In this document: positions 60,643 to 64,000 of the stretch, piece by piece | Position numbering within the stretch: the stretch's first letter is position 1 | Layout of the letters: each line of letters opens with the position of its first letter | Assembly: GCF_014066305.1 (NCBI RefSeq) | Contig: NW_023501050.1 | Coordinates: 1-64,000, forward strand | DNA: 64,000 bases | Direction: 5' to 3' | DNA from: Letharia columbiana | Lineage: Eukaryota > Ascomycota > Lecanoromycetes > Lecanorales > Parmeliaceae | Program-made: the position numbers and the translations under genes | Notes under the pieces: model-generated | Database searches by the model: none | Told to the model about the DNA's origin: nothing | Seen by the model: the letters and a program-made list of their open reading frames with translations, nothing else

Positions 60643-62279
60643 GCTAGTGGTCTAAGTGTTATGCGTGACGTAAACATACAGTCTTGGGATAATTCAGAGC
60701 CCGACTATGGACAGTTCTCATTTTTACTGATAGAGATGAATGATGAAGGAATGTGGAAATGGTAGTTGAGGCTTGGGGTGCTGCCTGTGGAAAGTCAGTT
60801 TATAACGGAAGATCTGGACATGCTTTTAGCTCACCTTCTCCGTCTCGAATAGGGCGCGATCCGCAAATCCTCAACAGTCATGAAGTCCGACCCAATGAAA
60901 ATTTGACGTCGAATCAGACTTTGGCCAAAAGATGGCTTCAGCTATGCACAACCACCCACAGCAGGTGCAGGCCAAGACCCTGTGACACCAATTTCCCAAC
61001 ACGTTTGCTGGAATTAGATGCTGGCGAGACATATGCTTTGATTCGAGTCACGGTAACCGATACCAATTCCCGGGAAGGCGAATACATGACCCTTAGTCAT
61101 TGCTGGGGAGCTGCTCAATTTATCACACTACGAAAAAGTAACATCGAGGAGCTTAGACAAGGCATATCGTTGACCAAGCTCCCTAAGACCTTCCAAGACG
61201 CCGTGGCGGTTGCCAGATGTTTCAAAGTTAGTTATCTATGGATCGGCTCACTTCGTATCCTTCAGGACTCTAACTCAAAGAATCTGCCACAATGAGAGAT
61301 GTCTATAGACACTCGACAACAAAGATTTCAGCGACCGGAGCGGCTGATTCTACTATAGGCTGCTTCCTTGATCGTAATGCTGACAAAGTACGACCTTTCA
61401 ATGTGATATTTCCGCGACTCACAAAGCAAAGAATGCAAATATATCTGTTTCGATGCAGGATTTTGGCATGTCAATATCTCCAAAGTGCCGTTGAGTGAGA
61501 GGGCTTGGGACTGTGAAGAGCGTCTATTATCGCCCCGCATACTGCACTTTGGAGCAATTCAGGTGTCCTGGGAGTGCATGGAAATGGCTTCTTGTGAAGC
61601 GTTTCCAGAGCGAGTGCCGGAACAGCTACCTATCACCACAAACCGAGATTATTTGAATCACCAACAACGGTTTTCGGAAGATGCGCTGGATAACATTGTC
61701 TGCTATTACACTGGATGTGCATTGACAGTTCCATCCGATGTATACATGGCATTCGCAGGAGTAGCAGAACAAATCCATTCTTTTACTCAAGGCGAGTATT
61801 TTGCCGGCTTTTAGGGCAAAGGCCTAGAGCGACAGCTACTTTGGTCCGTTGATGGAGTAGCAGACATTCAACCATCAGATTACTTGGCACCATCCTGGTC
61901 ATGGCTTTCTGTTACTGGTGCCGTTTATCCGTCGAGCTTTGACGATTTTGAGGTGTTATTCGAGGTCGTTGATGTCCTTATAGAATATTCCAGCGAGAAT
62001 GTGTGGGAACCAATCACTAGCGGGTGCTTGAAAGGCCGTGGTATCCTAGGACCTGCAGTCTGCCAGCAAAATGCTCCTCAACACTGGGGTTTCCGAACGA
62101 CTCGTGGCCGACGAGTTGAAGAAAACTCGGGCCACAGTATTGACCTGGATCAGAGTACAGGGCCGTCAGAGCGTGAGCTGACATACTTGCCAATTGTCGA
62201 CGTTAAGAATGAAGAGTTATCCGACCAGGTATTAGGGCTGATGTTGAAACCAACTCACGAGAAGAAAGATGAATTTTAA
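60580..62279 (+). pseudogene. Second broken HET-domain gene, head-to-head with the first
   Basis: The order of parts is that of a complete HET protein: an N-terminal Cys pair (GCRLCGLLLDKIQ), the HET core (EYMTLSHCWGAAQFITL, LPKTFQDAVAVARCFKVSYL, ISATGAADSTIGCF), the second half (SERAWDCEERLLSPRILHFG) and a C-terminal SWSWLSVTG. The reading frame changes near 60765-60840, at about 61290 and at about 61440-61460. TAG at 61812-61814 replaces a position that is Trp in relatives (TGG to TAG). The core motif normally YLWIDSLCIIQD reads YLWIGSLRILQD, losing conserved Asp and Cys. Some frame changes could be introns, but the internal stops and lost motif residues point to a decayed gene. Confidence 0.7.
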
Positions 62280-63121
62280 AGGGTCGGAAGGTTCATCGTG
62301 GACGGCAAGTACAAGCTTCGCAGAATGCCTAAGCAGAGGCGTAGGAATGGGACCTGGGTCAGCATACCCAAGAGGAACTTCACTATCGTATGAATAATTC
62401 TCTATATCAGTCAACACGATTAGTGATGCATTGACTACAAGCCTTTTCGAGAAAGTGCAAGCTGTCAACCCAAGACCGGCAATGAGTCTGTGAACTCCCC
62501 TGATTCCGCGGTGGGACAATCATGGGGATGGGGATTATGACAATGATCGAGAGAAGATACCCCACTGCTCCTGTGTATGTAGGGAGTAAGTTATCTACTG
62601 ATCTGTAAGACATGAGATATGCTGTCCCACAATCCAGCACCAGCCCCACCGTATGCACCTCCACTGGTGCCACCAAGCTAGCCGATGCAGCCAATGCGTG
62701 GCTACCTACCTTATTTATAGGCACGGTTGACGATCACCATGTCTACTCTAGTGTCCATGCAAAGACGATGCAGAACCACCAGCCCCACCTATCCTGAGCG
62801 TGAACATGGCCGAAGGAAGGCGTCACGCACTCAGTGTGTGTTTCTCTATACATTCAGATCCAATCTTGGTTGCGATTGAAGCAGGACCCGTAAACGCAGG
62901 AACCAGGAACGGTTTGCCTTCAACGGAGAAGTACGGTCGATCTTGTGATATCGCTCTTTCATGTATACGCCAAGGGGTTTAATCACGGCCAGAATCGATA
63001 GCGGATGCATGTTTCACAGCGCAGCGCTCATTGCTGGACGTGACAACGAAGATAGAGACGAGAAGTCCGCTATGGCAAAAATTGTCCTCGCGCAATGCCG
63101 GGCTCATGTATAACTCATCAT
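62280..63121. other. Intergenic region between HET-type genes
   Basis: About 840 bp lies between the 3' ends of a plus-strand HET pseudogene and a minus-strand HET-type gene. Short unsupported frames only. Confidence 0.45.
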
Positions 63122-64000
63122 CTATGAGAGATAGCATTGACATGGATCCCAAAGCGCCTCATGCACCGCCTTTAACTCCCCATACCCAGCCTCCCAAGAG
63201 GCGATTCCGACTCGACGCCACACTGTATTGCCCAATGATGGCTCCTTCACGACCAAGAGGCCTGCGCGAGCTGCAACTGTGTAGCTTGAGCTTCCCTTAA
63301 ACCCTTCGGTTGTGGGGCGGGTCCAGCGTGTAAGGGTGCACAGCCCCAGCAACAGAACCTCATACTCCGTTTCTGGCATTGGCATTGCGTTCAGGAACCG
63401 GAGTAAACCATCATTCTGTCGTCTCGGTGGTTCTGTACAACTCTTACAAGGACAAGAGCTTGGCGGCTGCCTTACACTCTGCACCTGTCGCACGTTGTGT
63501 GGAGGCTCTTGGGGGCCTTGCGCCGTCGCGTCAAGATGAATATTGACGGGATAATGTTGCCACTTGGGGCCTAGAGTAGCGAAAAGTTGTTCTCCGTACG
63601 CAGTTGCTTCATTCCAAAAGCTGTGCAGCTTTGAAAGGGGGCAAATCTTGCCTGTGTACACAGGTCGCTTGCCAACATCTCGAGCAATCGTACTCATCGA
63701 TCTGACAGAGTGGGCCATGTAATATACATCGGGCAACCACGAAGAATTTGATGGTCGCCAAGCCGAACCTAATACTGGTGGAGTCGTGTGGACATGCATC
63801 TGTGCAGTCATAGGCGACAGGGAGTTTAGGGCTTCTCCAAGCTGATCCTCAAGCTCTGGCAGGGTAAACTGTTTTCCCGGCTCTTTCGAAGTACCTAAAC
63901 TGAATTCGAAAGCCTGCATGATGCCATAGATGCGATCAAGTGGATTTGTAGTCGTCCGATAGCGTGCAGCAGAGTACAGCAACAGAGAGCCAGCACTCGC
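63122..64000 (-). CDS. C-terminal part of a HET-type protein, running off the right edge
   Basis: An uninterrupted minus-strand frame enters at base 64000 and ends with a stop at 63122. It contains the motif pattern of HET-associated C-terminal regions (AARYRTTTNPLDRIYGIMQ, then FTLPELEDQLGEALNSLSP). A Cys-rich linker (SSCPCKSCTEPPRRQ) and a tail rich in Trp/Arg follow (RRVGIASWEAGYGELKAVHE). The N-terminal HET domain should lie beyond the window. In contrast to its two neighbours it shows no stop or frameshift here, so it may be a functional allele or younger copy. The relation to incompatibility is inferred from the family. Confidence 0.62.
   Translation of the reverse strand, partial: ASAGSLLLYSAARYRTTTNPLDRIYGIMQAFEFSLGTSKEPGKQFTLPELEDQLGEALNSLSPMTAQMHVHTTPPVLGSAWRPSNSSWLPDVYYMAHSVRSMSTIARDVGKRPVYTGKICPLSKLHSFWNEATAYGEQLFATLGPKWQHYPVNIHLDATAQGPQEPPHNVRQVQSVRQPPSSCPCKSCTEPPRRQNDGLLRFLNAMPMPETEYEVLLLGLCTLTRWTRPTTEGFKGSSSYTVAARAGLLVVKEPSLGNTVWRRVGIASWEAGYGELKAVHEALWDPCQCYLS

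Overview
The window is nuclear DNA of a filamentous ascomycete (Pezizomycotina), most likely a Dothideomycete, though the class is an inference. The evidence is the gene content (TeaR-like cell-end protein, Sls1, Med15 with a KIX domain, HET-domain and NACHT/NLR-like genes, LYS21-type homocitrate synthase) and the gene structure. Introns are mostly 45-80 nt, with GT..AG ends and an RCTRAC-like branch site near the acceptor. No rRNA, tRNA, CRISPR array or intact transposon was recognised. All exon models below were spliced by eye from reading frames, splice signals and family resemblance.

Left end (1-11.9 kb): an allorecognition or innate-immunity-like block. A HeLo-like/NACHT/ankyrin STAND protein runs off the left edge on the minus strand. 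It is followed by a second NACHT protein (DUF7708-like N terminus, acidic C-terminal half) and, divergently, by an AAA+ ATPase. A perfect 20-bp palindrome lies about 70 bp upstream of the ATPase start.

12-25 kb: a gene-poor stretch. It holds a conserved protein of unknown function with an N-terminal hydrophobic segment, an unknown secreted protein, a seven-exon serine carboxypeptidase, a decayed reading frame with transition-type stops, and a small secreted Asn-rich protein.

25-58.5 kb: mostly core housekeeping genes. In order: a Whi5/Nrm1-like G1/S repressor, an SLC35F6-like transporter, Med15, an LMBR1-family membrane protein, a TeaR-like prenylated protein, Sls1, a RAD51-family recombinase, an NT-C2 protein, the tRNA adenosine deaminase Tad1, a dynamin-like GTPase, a BTB-like/zinc-knuckle protein and homocitrate synthase. 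Two divergent pairs (Sls1/RAD51-like and NT-C2/Tad1) share short promoters. The RAD51-like and NT-C2 genes converge with only 23 bp between stop codons. Two introns appear to use GC-AG splice sites.

Right end (59-64 kb): a HET-domain cluster. Two head-to-head HET-type genes are broken by frameshifts and by stops explainable as C:G to T:A transitions. A third HET-type gene, open as far as visible, runs off the right edge. Core genes are therefore flanked on both sides by fast-evolving self/non-self recognition genes, and decay is concentrated in the HET cluster and the gene-poor stretch.
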